A DNA stretch of 35,407 bases from a bacterium (GTDB lineage Bacteria; Pseudomonadota; Alphaproteobacteria; Rhizobiales; JAKIUO01): positions 1-35,407 of the forward strand of contig JAAETJ010000006.1 of the NCBI GenBank assembly GCA_024228495.1, written 5' to 3'. Shown in pieces: positions 16,856-26,278 of this stretch (within the stretch, counting starts at the first letter, position 1; every line of letters starts with the position of its first letter). Both the position numbers and the translations under genes were made by a program. A model generated the notes under the pieces. The model did not search any database, was not told the origin of the DNA, and saw only the letters and a list, made by a program, of their open reading frames with translations.

Positions 16856-19267
16856 CTAACTGCGGATTTCACCGCCTGTTGCTTTGGTCACCGCCGCGAT
16901 GACTTTGCTGGCCACCTCATCGATCTGCTTATCGGTCAAGGTTGCATCAAAGGGCAGCAAGGTCACCTCGATAGCGAGGGACTTTTTATCCGCGCCAAGC
17001 GCGTCCCCTTCAAAGCAATCGAACACATTGACCGCATCGATGAGTTTCTTGTCGGCGGATTGAGCGGCGCGTACCACATCAATCGCTGGTGTCTCAACGC
17101 CAACCAGAAACGCAAAATCACGCTTAACCGGCTGCAGGTCGGTGATTTCCAGTGCCGGGCGCGTATGACTTGTGCCTTTTAGTTTTGGCACGGGCAGATT
17201 ATCGATGAACAGCTCGAACCCCGACGCCGTTCCTGACACGTCCATTTTACTGAGCTTTCCTGGATGCAGCTCGCCAAAATAGCCAAGAATGATTTTGGGA
17301 CCAAGGCGGATGACGCCGGACCGTCCAGGATGATACCAATCTGGCGCATCTCTCGTGACCTGTACTCTGTTGGTATCAACGCCAAGTTGGTGCAGAAGCG
17401 CCATGCAATCTGCTTTCACGTCAAATAGATCAACGCTATCCGCATTACCAGACCAATGACGCCCCGATCCATTCATACCGTTTTGGCCAAAACGGATACC
17501 GCAAGCACTCACATATTGATCATCTGGCTGATCGCCGCGATAAGATTGCCCAACTTCAAACAGGGCTGCATCCATGACACCGCGTGCACGGTTACGCTTG
17601 ATGGCACCAAGTAATCCGGGCATAAGGCCAGGGCGCATGCTCGACATATCGCTGGAGATAGGGTTGTCCAGTTCCACAGAATCTGCACCACCGCCAAACA
17701 GGCTTGCATGTGTGCGCTGAATAAAGGAATAGGTGACAACTTCAACGAACCCACGACCCGCCAATAACCTGCGCGCTCTCGATACTCGCTTTTGACGTAT
17801 AGTCAAAACGGGTTTGGCAACACCGGATAACTCTACCAAGGGCGTGGTCGGAATATTGTCGACCCCGTAAATGCGCACGACCTCTTCAACAAGATCAGCG
17901 GGACCATGCACATCAGGGCGCCATTCCGGCACCTTGACCTTCATGCCATGACCCTTTATTTTGACTTTAAAACCAAGGTCTTCGAGTATTTTTTCGATTT
18001 TCTTTTCGCTAAGACTGGCACCGGTCAAGCGCTTGAACTGTTTTTTAGCTTCCAGCTGAATGGTCAGTCTGCGCAAGGGGGCAGCTCCGGCAATCTCGAT
18101 CCTGCTAGGCGTGCCGCCGCATAAATCCAGAACCATTTGCGTGGCCAGATGCAGCCCGTCTTCCACCGAGGATGGGTCAACGCCGCGCTCAAAGCGATAG
18201 CGCGCGTCTGACATCAAATTTAGCCGTCGGCCTGTCATCGCTGTACTGATGGGGTCGAACCAGGCGCTCTCGATAAACACGCTGGTGGTCTCTGCCGTAC
18301 AGCCAGTATCGATGCCGCCCATAATGCCGCCAAGACCAAGCACGCCGCTATCGTCAGCAATCACGCACATGCGCTCATCGACCTTGTAGGTCTCGCCATC
18401 AAGAGCTAAAAACTCTTCGCCCACTTTACTGGCGCGGGCCCGAATATGACCCTTCAGCTTATCTGCATCATAGACATGCAGGGGACGTCCGCGATCATAA
18501 GAAATATAATTGGTCATATCGACCAGCGCATTGATGGGACGAAGACCTACAGCTTTGAGGCGCTGCTGTAACCAGTCCGGCGAGGGGGCATTTTTGACCC
18601 CTGTAATCAAACGACCAGCAAACACCGGGCATTGATCGGGATTATCAACCTTGATCTTGATGGGGCAATCACCTTTGCCCTTGGTCTCAATGAGCGAGTC
18701 TTTTTTTAGCTTGCCAAGCCCTGCTGCTACGAGATCGCGAGCCACACCGCGCACGCCAAGCGCATCGGGACGATTCGGTGTGATGGCGATTTCAATGGTG
18801 GGATCATCCAGGCCAACAACTTGCGCGTAAGGGGTGCCGGGTTTGGCATCGGTCCGGAGGTCGATGATGCCGTCATGCTCCTTAGACAATTCAAGCTCGC
18901 GCTCCGAGCACATCATGCCAAAACTCTCGACGCCGCGAATTTTAGCTTTTTTAAGGGTCAAGTCGATGCCCGACACATAGGTACCGACCGGCGCGAACAC
19001 GCCTTTTAGACCCTTGCGAGCATTGGATGCACCACAGACGACCTGCACAGATCCATTGCCGGTATCGACACTTAAGACCTGCAGCTTATCGGCGTCTGGA
19101 TGAGGCTGAGCGTCCAGCACTTCGCCGATCACAAAGGCCGCGAATTTTTGCGCTGGATCGTCAATGCCCTCAACTTCCAGTCCGGTGATCGTCAATGCGT
19201 CACAAATTTCTTCAAGTGACGCCTTGGTATCCAGGTGTTCTTTCAACCAACTCAATGTGAATTTCAT
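16856..19267 (-). CDS. pheT: Phenylalanine--tRNA ligase beta subunit
   Basis: Beta chain of the (alpha-beta)2 enzyme that charges tRNA-Phe, giving editing and tRNA-binding functions. 803 residues, normal bacterial length. Start MKFTLSWLKEHLDTKASLEE; N-terminal EMAP/tRNA-binding domain (KFAAFVIGEVLDAQPHPDADKLQV); B3/B4 editing domain (NALVDMTNYISYDRGRPLHVYDADK); B5 domain; C-terminal ferredoxin-fold anticodon-binding domain (VKRDFAFLVG ... VFDCFEGD). ATG at 19267 has AAGGA eight nt upstream. It is the last gene of the cluster, 31 nt after the cytochrome gene. Confidence 0.97.
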   Translation of the reverse strand: MKFTLSWLKEHLDTKASLEEICDALTITGLEVEGIDDPAQKFAAFVIGEVLDAQPHPDADKLQVLSVDTGNGSVQVVCGASNARKGLKGVFAPVGTYVSGIDLTLKKAKIRGVESFGMMCSERELELSKEHDGIIDLRTDAKPGTPYAQVVGLDDPTIEIAITPNRPDALGVRGVARDLVAAGLGKLKKDSLIETKGKGDCPIKIKVDNPDQCPVFAGRLITGVKNAPSPDWLQQRLKAVGLRPINALVDMTNYISYDRGRPLHVYDADKLKGHIRARASKVGEEFLALDGETYKVDERMCVIADDSGVLGLGGIMGGIDTGCTAETTSVFIESAWFDPISTAMTGRRLNLMSDARYRFERGVDPSSVEDGLHLATQMVLDLCGGTPSRIEIAGAAPLRRLTIQLEAKKQFKRLTGASLSEKKIEKILEDLGFKVKIKGHGMKVKVPEWRPDVHGPADLVEEVVRIYGVDNIPTTPLVELSGVAKPVLTIRQKRVSRARRLLAGRGFVEVVTYSFIQRTHASLFGGGADSVELDNPISSDMSSMRPGLMPGLLGAIKRNRARGVMDAALFEVGQSYRGDQPDDQYVSACGIRFGQNGMNGSGRHWSGNADSVDLFDVKADCMALLHQLGVDTNRVQVTRDAPDWYHPGRSGVIRLGPKIILGYFGELHPGKLSKMDVSGTASGFELFIDNLPVPKLKGTSHTRPALEITDLQPVKRDFAFLVGVETPAIDVVRAAQSADKKLIDAVNVFDCFEGDALGADKKSLAIEVTLLPFDATLTDKQIDEVASKVIAAVTKATGGEIRS

Positions 19268-19298
19268 ATCTCAAATCCTTGGTCAAAAGTCGCAAAGA

Positions 19299-19760
19299 CT
19301 ATTTCGTGCCGACCTCTAGCTTGTAAGTGGCGTGACAGGCGACGCAGTTCGTCATAAGGCTGCCAAGTTTCCTGATCACGTGACCGGCATCACCAATGTC
19401 GGATGCTTCAACCGCCAGTTCATCAAAGGCTTTATGGGTTGGATGGCCCAGTTGCTTGAAGGCCAGAGGAAGTTTGCGCGGCAAGGAACCTGGCATCGTT
19501 CTGGTCGCAGCCGCTCCAGCAGCTTTGCCAGCTTCGGCGACCTTTTTCATGTCCTTTTCGTCAACACCCTCTATAATCTGCTGCACGGCGGTTAAAAACC
19601 CGCGCATCTCGGCTAGAACAAAATCCCTTTCGCCCTCGGTAAGGACAATCGCCGTGCGACCATCATTAGCCTCGGCCACCGAGCCCTTAATAAAAAACAT
19701 ATAAACCAATCCGCCAATCACCAGCCATGAGGAGAGCAATGCAGTCCAAAGAAATTTCAT
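19299..19760 (-). CDS. Membrane-anchored class II cytochrome c, inserted between pheS and pheT
   Basis: 153 residues: an N-terminal hydrophobic segment (WTALLSSWLVIGGLVYMFFI, signal or anchor), a helical domain, and a single heme-attachment site CVACH at residues 139-143, just before the C-terminus. A C-terminal CxxCH in a four-helix domain is the mark of the cytochrome c' / c556 group. Role likely periplasmic electron transfer or small-gas binding, unproven. ATG at 19760 has AGGAA upstream. It lies 49 nt after pheS and 31 nt before pheT on the same strand, so it should be co-transcribed with tRNA-charging genes, a functionally odd pairing. Confidence 0.78.
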   Translation of the reverse strand: MKFLWTALLSSWLVIGGLVYMFFIKGSVAEANDGRTAIVLTEGERDFVLAEMRGFLTAVQQIIEGVDEKDMKKVAEAGKAAGAAATRTMPGSLPRKLPLAFKQLGHPTHKAFDELAVEASDIGDAGHVIRKLGSLMTNCVACHATYKLEVGTK

Positions 19761-19809
19761 TTCATGTTCCTATTCGATTTCAGTTTGTTTTAGAACCCAA
19801 GGCCTTTTC

Positions 19810-20892
19810 TCAAGACCCAAGTCCGCCCGCGAGGGTCGGCACATCGAGCACCCCGAACCCGTAATGTTTCAGCCAGCGTATGTCTGCGGCGAAGAATTCA
19901 CGCAAATCCGGTGCGCCATATTTCAGCATGGCCAATCGGTCAATACCAACGCCAAACGCAAAACCTTGTAATTGATCAGGATCATAGCCAACAGCTTTCA
20001 GGACATTGGGATGAACCATGCCGCAGCCAAGAATTTCCATCCACTCGTCGCCCTCGCCAATCCGCACCTCATTGCCTACGCGTTTATACCTGACATCGAC
20101 TTCCATCGAGGGTTCGGTAAACGGGAAATGATTGGCGCGAAAGCGCATCTGCACATTATCAACTTCAAAAAAAGCTTTGAGAAACTCTTCCAGCACCGAT
20201 TTCAAATGTCCCATATGGGTTTCTTCATCAATCACCAGTCCCTCGACCTGATGAAACATAGGGGTATGGGTCTGATCACTGTCGATGCGATAGACACGAC
20301 CAGGCGCAATGATGCGGATGGGAGGCTTACGCGACAACATGGTTCTAATCTGCACGGGGCTGGTGTGCGTGCGCAAAACAAGGCTGGAACCATCGGCGCG
20401 TTTAGGGAAATAGAAGGTGTCCTGCTCTTGGCGCGCGGGATGTTCAGCAGGAATATTGAGAGCCGTGAAATTGTGGAAATCGTCTTCAATATCAGGCCCC
20501 TCAGCGATATCAAAACCCATATCAGCGAAGATCTCGTTGATCTCGTCCATAACTTGCGAAATCGGATGAATACGGCCCTCGGCCATCGGTCCTGTACGCA
20601 CGGGTAGCGTGACATCGGCGCGTTCAGAAGCGAGCCTTGCTGCCAGTACCTTGTCACCAAGCACGGATTTCTTATCACCAAGCGCCAAATTCAACGCCTG
20701 CTTGACGCCATTGACCTGCTGGCCAAATCTCTTGCGCTCTTCTGGTGGTAGCTGCCCAAACCTTTTCATCAGAGCTGAAACACTGCCCTTTTTGCCTAAT
20801 GCCGCAACGCGGATGTCTTCGAGTCCAGCAAGATCATCACTGGCCTCGATGGCCGCAAGAATTTGTACTTCAAGCTGCTTGATTTCCGACAT
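19810..20892 (-). CDS. pheS: Phenylalanine--tRNA ligase alpha subunit
   Basis: Catalytic chain of phenylalanyl-tRNA synthetase. Class II synthetase motifs are clear: motif 1 area ([28 protein letters not shown]), motif 2 ([32 protein letters not shown]) and motif 3 ([17 protein letters not shown]). An N-terminal coiled coil leads the protein. The ATG at 20892 ([10 protein letters not shown], 360 residues) has AAGG at ideal spacing. An ATG at 20901 directly abuts that ribosome-binding site and is less likely. A REP arm begins 24 bp upstream of this start. Confidence 0.96.
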   Translation of the reverse strand: MSEIKQLEVQILAAIEASDDLAGLEDIRVAALGKKGSVSALMKRFGQLPPEERKRFGQQVNGVKQALNLALGDKKSVLGDKVLAARLASERADVTLPVRTGPMAEGRIHPISQVMDEINEIFADMGFDIAEGPDIEDDFHNFTALNIPAEHPARQEQDTFYFPKRADGSSLVLRTHTSPVQIRTMLSRKPPIRIIAPGRVYRIDSDQTHTPMFHQVEGLVIDEETHMGHLKSVLEEFLKAFFEVDNVQMRFRANHFPFTEPSMEVDVRYKRVGNEVRIGEGDEWMEILGCGMVHPNVLKAVGYDPDQLQGFAFGVGIDRLAMLKYGAPDLREFFAADIRWLKHYGFGVLDVPTLAGGLGS

Positions 20893-20915
20893 GCCCGACA
20901 TCCTTGCTCAAAGAG

Positions 20916-21069
20916 AACGTCATCCCGGCGAAGGCCAGGATCCAGACGTCTATTCATAATTTCGGTACCAGTTGTTTGTGTACGATACAAGAGGATAGAA
21001 TAAATGCCTGTCTATGAAACCTCCCACATTGTAACGCATTTGGATCCCGGCCTTCGCCGGGATGACGTT
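20916..21069. repeat. REP doublet (inverted 28-bp arms) between rplT and pheS
   Basis: Left arm 20916-20943 and right arm 21042-21069 are inverted copies matching at 27 of 28 positions (core CATCCCGGCGAAGGCC), 98 bp apart. Each arm itself has a short GGCC-type palindrome. The core is the kind of extragenic palindrome that is abundant in many alphaproteobacterial genomes; the head-to-tail inverted pair is REPIN-like. It occupies the leader of pheS. Confidence 0.8.
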
Positions 21070-21101
21070 AATTGTGAAGTCACAGCCCAGCTTATGGCAG
21101 C

Positions 21102-21467
21102 TTATTTCAGCGCCGCTTTGGCCTGATCGACGAGGGCATTGAAGCCATCGACATCATGAACGGCAAGATCAGCCAGAACCTTGCGGTCCACTTCAATACC
21201 AGCCTTGGCAAGACCGTTCATAAACGGTCCATAAGTCATGGCACTATCGGTATATGCACGAACACCTGCATTGATGCGCTGGATCCACAAGGAGCGGAAA
21301 TTCCGCTTTCTGACCTTGCGGTCGCGATAAGCATATTGGCCGGCTTTTTCCACGGCCTGATTGGCAATACGGAAAGTATTTTTGCGGCGGCCGTAATAGC
21401 CCTTGGCTTTTTTAATAATTTTACGATGGCGGGCGTGTGTTGTAACGCCTCTTTTTACACGTGACAT
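21102..21467 (-). CDS. rplT: 50S ribosomal protein bL20
   Basis: 121 residues, [30 protein letters not shown]..., the classic basic N-terminal extension followed by the globular rRNA-binding domain ending VDQAKAALK. Early assembly protein of the large subunit, often autoregulating rpmI-rplT. ATG at 21467 follows GAGGAGACG, an excellent ribosome-binding site, and gives the standard start. Confidence 0.98.
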   Translation of the reverse strand: MSRVKRGVTTHARHRKIIKKAKGYYGRRKNTFRIANQAVEKAGQYAYRDRKVRKRNFRSLWIQRINAGVRAYTDSAMTYGPFMNGLAKAGIEVDRKVLADLAVHDVDGFNALVDQAKAALK

Positions 21468-21522
21468 GAACGTCTCCTCGAATTTGGGGGAATTACAACT
21501 GTCGAAATTTAAAATCGGAAAC

Positions 21523-21720
21523 CTAGCCGTATGGCATAAACTTCTTGATGATTCTGGCATCACAATTAGCGAGCAATGTTGTGCCCCGCGCATTGCGAAT
21601 AAATTTCTTGGTTCTCTTGATCATGCCATGCTGTTTGCCGGCCTGACCGCCACGGACTTTGCCTTTGGAGGTCAGTTTAAAGCGTTTTTTCACGCCACTT
21701 TTTGTTTTCATCTTGGGCAT
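21523..21720 (-). CDS. rpmI: 50S ribosomal protein bL35
   Basis: 65 residues, [31 protein letters not shown]..., full family match. The ATG at 21720 is chosen over the one at 21729 because GGAG is nine nt upstream of it and the protein then has the standard MPKMKTKSG start. Followed by rplT after 55 nt. infC, often upstream in other bacteria, is absent here. Confidence 0.97.
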   Translation of the reverse strand: MPKMKTKSGVKKRFKLTSKGKVRGGQAGKQHGMIKRTKKFIRNARGTTLLANCDARIIKKFMPYG

Positions 21721-21969
21721 TTGCGTCATCTCCGATCAGATATGGGATAAACGTCAAGCCCGCCGCAATAGGCAGTACCGTCCAAAATATCCCTGATTTG
21801 CGCTTAAAGAACGGCCACGGCATGCCCCGCCGGACTGTTCAGGAAGAGGTTTTATAATGGTTTTCAAGCAAGCTGACAAGCAAAGTCTTGGGAAAGTCCG
21901 GGCATAGTCTTCACGATAGAACATGGCCAGCTCTTGCGGCCAGGCGCAACAGGACGTAAACAGTCTTTT

Positions 21970-23646
21970 ATGGCTCTTAATACACCCGACAAACTAAGAA
22001 TTGCGCTTGCCCAGCTCAACCCGACCGTTGGTGACCTAAAAGGCAATGCCAAACAGGCACGCAACGCTTTTAAAGAGGCGCAAAAGGCTTCTTGCGATCT
22101 CGTCGTGTTCACCGAGCTGTTTATCACGGGATACCCCCCCGAGGACCTCATCCTCAAGCCATCGTTTCAATTGGAGGCCATGGACACCATACAGTCCCTC
22201 GCAAAACTCACCAAAAACAGCGAAACAGCCATGCTGATAGGCACCCCGTGGCGCGAAGATGACAAACTTTATAATGCCGTTGCTCTACTTGCAGATGGCA
22301 AGGTCAAGCAGCTAACGTTCAAGCGCGACCTGCCGAACTATTCCGTGTTTGACGAAAAACGGGTGTTTGATACCGGACCGCTGCCCGAACCCATCAAAAT
22401 TAATGGGGTCAAACTAGGCATACCCATTTGCGAAGATATCTGGAGCAACAGCGATATCTGCGGCCATCTCGCAAAGCAAGGCGCTCAAATCCTTGTCGTG
22501 CCCAACGGTTCGCCGTTCAACATCTACAAACGAGCAGCACGGCAACAGATCGTCGATCAGCGCATAAAGCAAACGGGCCTGCCATTACTTTATGTCAACC
22601 AGGTTGGCGGACAAGATGAGCTGGTATTTGATGGCGCGTCCTTTGTTCGCAACAAAGATCAAAGCATCGCGCTGCAAGGTCCCGACTTTGCCACTGCCCT
22701 GCTTATCTCCAACTGGAGCCGTATCGATAAGCACTGGACCTGTGAAAAAGCGGAACAACACAGCTGGGCCGAAGGCGATGGAGCGATCTACGCCGCATTG
22801 GTGCTGGGCTTGCGGGACTATGTAGAAAAAAACGGCTTTCCAGGGGTCGTGCTCGGCTTGTCGGGCGGCGTCGACAGCGCTATTTGCGCGGCCATTGCTG
22901 TTGATGCGCTGGGACCATCACGCGTCTATTGCGTGATGCTGCCCTACCATTACACCTCCGATGAAAGTCTGAAGGACGCCAATGAGTGCGCGGACGCGCT
23001 CGACGTTCCCTATGACACCCTGCCTATCGAAAAGCCCGTGAAGGGTTTTTTAGAAGAGCTCGCCCCCTTGTTTGACGGACACAAAAACGATGTCACGGAA
23101 GAAAACCTGCAATCGCGCACCAGGGGGGTCATGCTGATGGCCATCTCCAACAAGTTCAACCTGATGCTGGTGACCACTGGCAACAAGTCCGAAATGTCGG
23201 TGGGATACGCGACCATCTATGGCGACATGAACGGTGGCTTCAACCCTATCAAGGACGTCTATAAAATGCAGGTGTTTGCCTTGTGTCGCTGGCGCAACGA
23301 ACACCGGCCAGAGAGCGCGCTTGGTCCAACCGGTATTGTCATACCGGAAAATATCATCACCAAACCACCCTCAGCCGAGCTACGCGAAGATCAGCGCGAC
23401 GATGACAACCTGCCGCCCTACCCGGTCCTTGATGATATTCTTTCAAGCCTCATTGAAAAGGAGTTATCAGTGGCAGAAATTATCGACAAGGGCCACGAAA
23501 AAGACGTGGTCCAAAAGATCGAGCATCTTTTATATATCGCGGAATATAAACGTCGCCAAGCAGCCCCCGGTGTAAAAATCACCGCCCGTAATTTTGGCCG
23601 CGACCGCCGCTACCCGATCACCAACAAATTTCGTGATCCCGAATAA
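21970..23646 (+). CDS. nadE: Glutamine-dependent NAD+ synthetase
   Basis: Converts deamido-NAD to NAD using glutamine and ATP. 558 residues with two domains. The N-terminal nitrilase-type glutaminase has catalytic Glu in VFTELFITGYPPED, Lys in the PNYSVFDEKRVF region and Cys in GIPICEDIW. The C-terminal synthetase has the PP-loop LGLSGGVDSAICAAIA and the NKSEMSVGYATIYGDMNGG motif. ATG at 21970 gives a start (MALNTPDKLRIALAQLNP) in line with the family; an in-frame ATG at 21934 adds 12 residues. A perfect -10 TATAAT lies at 21853-21858 without a good -35. Confidence 0.96.
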   Translation: MALNTPDKLRIALAQLNPTVGDLKGNAKQARNAFKEAQKASCDLVVFTELFITGYPPEDLILKPSFQLEAMDTIQSLAKLTKNSETAMLIGTPWREDDKLYNAVALLADGKVKQLTFKRDLPNYSVFDEKRVFDTGPLPEPIKINGVKLGIPICEDIWSNSDICGHLAKQGAQILVVPNGSPFNIYKRAARQQIVDQRIKQTGLPLLYVNQVGGQDELVFDGASFVRNKDQSIALQGPDFATALLISNWSRIDKHWTCEKAEQHSWAEGDGAIYAALVLGLRDYVEKNGFPGVVLGLSGGVDSAICAAIAVDALGPSRVYCVMLPYHYTSDESLKDANECADALDVPYDTLPIEKPVKGFLEELAPLFDGHKNDVTEENLQSRTRGVMLMAISNKFNLMLVTTGNKSEMSVGYATIYGDMNGGFNPIKDVYKMQVFALCRWRNEHRPESALGPTGIVIPENIITKPPSAELREDQRDDDNLPPYPVLDDILSSLIEKELSVAEIIDKGHEKDVVQKIEHLLYIAEYKRRQAAPGVKITARNFGRDRRYPITNKFRDPE

Positions 23647-23655
23647 AGCCGACTA

Positions 23656-24489
23656 TCAGCCAATAATCTCGTCGTGGCTCACATCGAGCAAACCCATCGC
23701 TTGTAGAAATGGCGATATGTTTTCACCGATGCCATCGCCTCCCGTATAGAGCAATTGATTTGCTCCACTCTCAGTGGCAGCATGTTTTCGTACGCTGTGT
23801 TGCGATAAAACCCTTTGTGTCTGGCGGGCGATAGCGGCTGCGGGGTCAATATAGGTGACAGACCACGGGGCGACCTTGTGCATCAGATCTACCAACAACG
23901 GATAATGGGTGCAGCCAAGAGCTATACAATCTGTGCGCTGTCCGTTACGCCTCGCAAAGGCTGGGGCGATCTCATGGCGCAACAAATCTTCATCCACTTT
24001 TTCACCTTGCATAAACTGCTCGGCGAGCATTGCCAAATCACTAGCCCCTACCATGGTCACCTCGCACGATCCGGCATAACGCTCGACAAGATCAAGCGTA
24101 TAGTCCTGCGCCACGGTTGAAGGGGTGCCCAGCACCGAGAACAGCCCGGTGCGTGTTTGCTGCGCTGCCACCTTGATGGCGGGAACCGTGCCAATGAACG
24201 GGACCTCAAAATGATCTCGTAAGTGGGCCAGAGCAATCGTGCTCGCCGTATTGCAGGCGATGACACAGATATCGGGTTTTTCGCGCTCGATCAAACGATC
24301 AAACAAAGCCAGTAGCCGTGTCAGCAACTCGCCCTTATGAAGATTGCCGTAGGGAAACGCATCCGTATCTGCGATATAGAGATAGCGCGCATTTGGAAGC
24401 GTGTCGCGCAGCTCACGGTAAACCGTCAAGCCCCCAAGCCCAGAATCAAAGACAATGATTTTGGGGGTACTTGCGGTTTTGGGCGCCAT
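23656..24489 (-). CDS. murI: Glutamate racemase
   Basis: Makes D-glutamate for peptidoglycan. Family motifs: FDSGLGGLTVYRELRDTLP with the N-terminal substrate loop, catalytic Cys in VIACNTASTIAL, and the second catalytic Cys in IALGCTHYPLL. 277 residues. ATG at 24489 (MAPKTAS) follows a GTG at 24492 by one codon; either could serve. Convergent with nadE, only 9 bp between stops; 16 nt after the upstream secreted-protein gene on the same strand. Confidence 0.95.
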   Translation of the reverse strand: MAPKTASTPKIIVFDSGLGGLTVYRELRDTLPNARYLYIADTDAFPYGNLHKGELLTRLLALFDRLIEREKPDICVIACNTASTIALAHLRDHFEVPFIGTVPAIKVAAQQTRTGLFSVLGTPSTVAQDYTLDLVERYAGSCEVTMVGASDLAMLAEQFMQGEKVDEDLLRHEIAPAFARRNGQRTDCIALGCTHYPLLVDLMHKVAPWSVTYIDPAAAIARQTQRVLSQHSVRKHAATESGANQLLYTGGDGIGENISPFLQAMGLLDVSHDEIIG

Positions 24490-24505
24490 CACGATCCCAT
24501 CAGCC

Positions 24506-25174
24506 TTACTTGTCTTTTTTAGCGGTTTTTTCCTGCTTGACCGCTTTATCTTTTTTTGCCGTTTCTTCCGGCAAGGGGTTGGCTTTTAGATATTTTTCGA
24601 TCTGCGCCTTGACCTTGACCTGCTGTTCGGATGTGCAGGTCTGAATTTTCTTCTTCTTCTCGTCTTTTTTTGTTTCGTCTTCGGAAATCGTCACATTACC
24701 GGTCAGCCACATGACCGTAAACAGATGTAGCTGATTGAGATAAACGATTTGTTTGCGCGACCATTTTTTGGATTTAAGTTCCAACTTCATCATGGTGCGA
24801 TAATTGGCTTTTTGCAGCTTTGGCATTTTACAGATCTGCGCGTGCGCGGAACGCCTAGCAACCATAATAACCCGGCGGGCATCATCAAGCGGCACTTGTG
24901 CTTCGTCACGCTTGGTCTTGTCAATCGGTATTTCCTTACCACCCGGGCCTTTGATTTTGTCAGGCATAATCGCCCAGGTCAGGCTCATGAGATATTTGAC
25001 AGCCTTGCCGGAAAGCTGCTTTTTGGGCTCCGCGCCAACAGCTTCTTGCGGTAGCGTCGCGCTCACGACAAGTAGCATCGCAAAAACTGCAATCGCAGCG
25101 CCAGCACTGTGCCAAACAGACCGAGTGTGTAGTCCAGAAGCGGCATTCTTATTTCTATGCATGATGATGCTCAT
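24506..25174 (-). CDS. Secreted protein of unknown function with Lys-rich tail
   Basis: 222 residues with a signal peptide (hydrophobic AAIAVFAMLLVVSATL, likely cleavage near AVGA-E). The mature part is helical and basic (DDARRVIMVARRSAHAQICKMPKLQKANYRTMM), has a hydrophobic stretch (IVYLNQLHLFTVMWLTG) and ends in a low-complexity Lys/Glu tail with AKKDK repeated. Two cysteines could pair in the periplasm. ATG at 25174 gives a normal signal peptide; a TTG at 25246 is less likely. No family recognised. Tightly upstream of murI. Confidence 0.6.
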   Translation of the reverse strand: MSIIMHRNKNAASGLHTRSVWHSAGAAIAVFAMLLVVSATLPQEAVGAEPKKQLSGKAVKYLMSLTWAIMPDKIKGPGGKEIPIDKTKRDEAQVPLDDARRVIMVARRSAHAQICKMPKLQKANYRTMMKLELKSKKWSRKQIVYLNQLHLFTVMWLTGNVTISEDETKKDEKKKKIQTCTSEQQVKVKAQIEKYLKANPLPEETAKKDKAVKQEKTAKKDK

Positions 25175-25334
25175 ATTTTTTTTGCCCCTGGCATATTCGA
25201 TGGTGCTCACTTCAATACCTCGATGATCAACTCTGTTCTCGTTCAAATGCAGGCAGAATTGATCAGCACCACACCCCCAATTTTTTATGTGTGCTATTCG
25301 TCATCGCACAAAGACGGCGGGAATAAGGCAGGCC

Positions 25335-26162
25335 CTAACCCTTATGCTTTTTTCTAACAGGACCTCGTGACAAAGAGGACACAATACCACGCAGACTACG
25401 CACATCTTGTTCCGTTGCCTGCAGTCTATGAAACATATGCCGCAGATTACGCACCATATTGGGGCGTTTTTCTGGCGGCCACAAAAAACCTGCATGATCG
25501 AGCTCTTTTTCCAGATGCTCAAAAAAGCCGATCAATTCTTTTTTGGTGGCGGGGCGCGTATCTTTGGCGACCATGCCCATGCCCTCGCCATCCATGCCAT
25601 CAAATTCCGTTTTACGCCCCAGCGAGACCTTGCTGCCCTGCTTGAACCATTCATAACCCAACAGCAAAACTGCCTGGGCGATATTGATACTGGCAAAATC
25701 AGGGTTCACCGGCGCCATGCAAATCGCATCACTAAGGGCGACTTCGTCATTATTAAGCCCCCAGCGCTCGCGCCCGAACATAAGACCACAGCGCCCTTCC
25801 CCGGATTTGGTGCGCTCGTGGATCTGGCGCGCCGCCGATTGTGGCGACACCACTGGTTTGAGCATGTCACGAGGCCTTGCCGTGGTCGCAAACACATAAG
25901 TTAGATCGCCCACAGCTTCTTCCATTGTGTCGTAGACAATGGCGCTTTGCGTGACGAATAATGCGCCCGCTGCAGCTTTGTCGGCACTCTCAGAGGGCCA
26001 GCCATCACGCGGACGCACCAGCCGCAATTCCTGCAAACCAAAATTCGCCATGGCCCGCGCGGCCGTGCCGATATTCTCGCCAAGCTGAGGCTCTGCCAGA
26101 ATAACCACGGGCGCATCGGGGTTGGTTTGCGTTTGATTATAGTCTGAGGGGTGTTTTGCCAT
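25335..26162 (-). CDS. trmJ: tRNA (cytidine/uridine-2'-O-)-methyltransferase, TrmJ-like
   Basis: SPOUT-fold methyltransferase likely modifying position 32 in the anticodon loop of tRNAs. Motif 1: AEPQLGENIGTAARAMANFGLQELRLVRPRDGWP. Motif 2/3: LMFGRERWGLNNDEVAL and the knot ICMAPVNPDFASINIAQAVLLLGYEWF. 275 residues including a C-terminal helical extension (GFFEHLEKELDHAGFLWP), typical of TrmJ rather than TrmL. ATG at 26162. Confidence 0.9.
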   Translation of the reverse strand: MAKHPSDYNQTQTNPDAPVVILAEPQLGENIGTAARAMANFGLQELRLVRPRDGWPSESADKAAAGALFVTQSAIVYDTMEEAVGDLTYVFATTARPRDMLKPVVSPQSAARQIHERTKSGEGRCGLMFGRERWGLNNDEVALSDAICMAPVNPDFASINIAQAVLLLGYEWFKQGSKVSLGRKTEFDGMDGEGMGMVAKDTRPATKKELIGFFEHLEKELDHAGFLWPPEKRPNMVRNLRHMFHRLQATEQDVRSLRGIVSSLSRGPVRKKHKG

Positions 26163-26223
26163 GAACGGGTCTTAGCAGACTGCCTACACGTTTATCAATC
26201 CCCGGAAGATCACAACCGAACAC

Positions 26224-26251
26224 AAAAAAGAGTGCAAATCAGTTGCACCCT
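26224..26251 (-). terminator. Intrinsic terminator of the periplasmic rhodanese gene
   Basis: On the minus strand AGGGTGCAA pairs with TTGCACTCT (one G-U) around a 5-nt loop, followed by six T. It begins about 28 nt after the rhodanese stop. Confidence 0.8.
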
Positions 26252-26278
26252 TTTACTCTTGCAAATTTGTCTACTGAA

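Noticed and set aside
21890-21903. GGGAAAGTCCGGGC, resembling the conserved 5' core of bacterial RNase P RNA
   Set aside because: The surrounding sequence does not form the rest of RNase P RNA and nadE starts about 70 bp later; probably chance.
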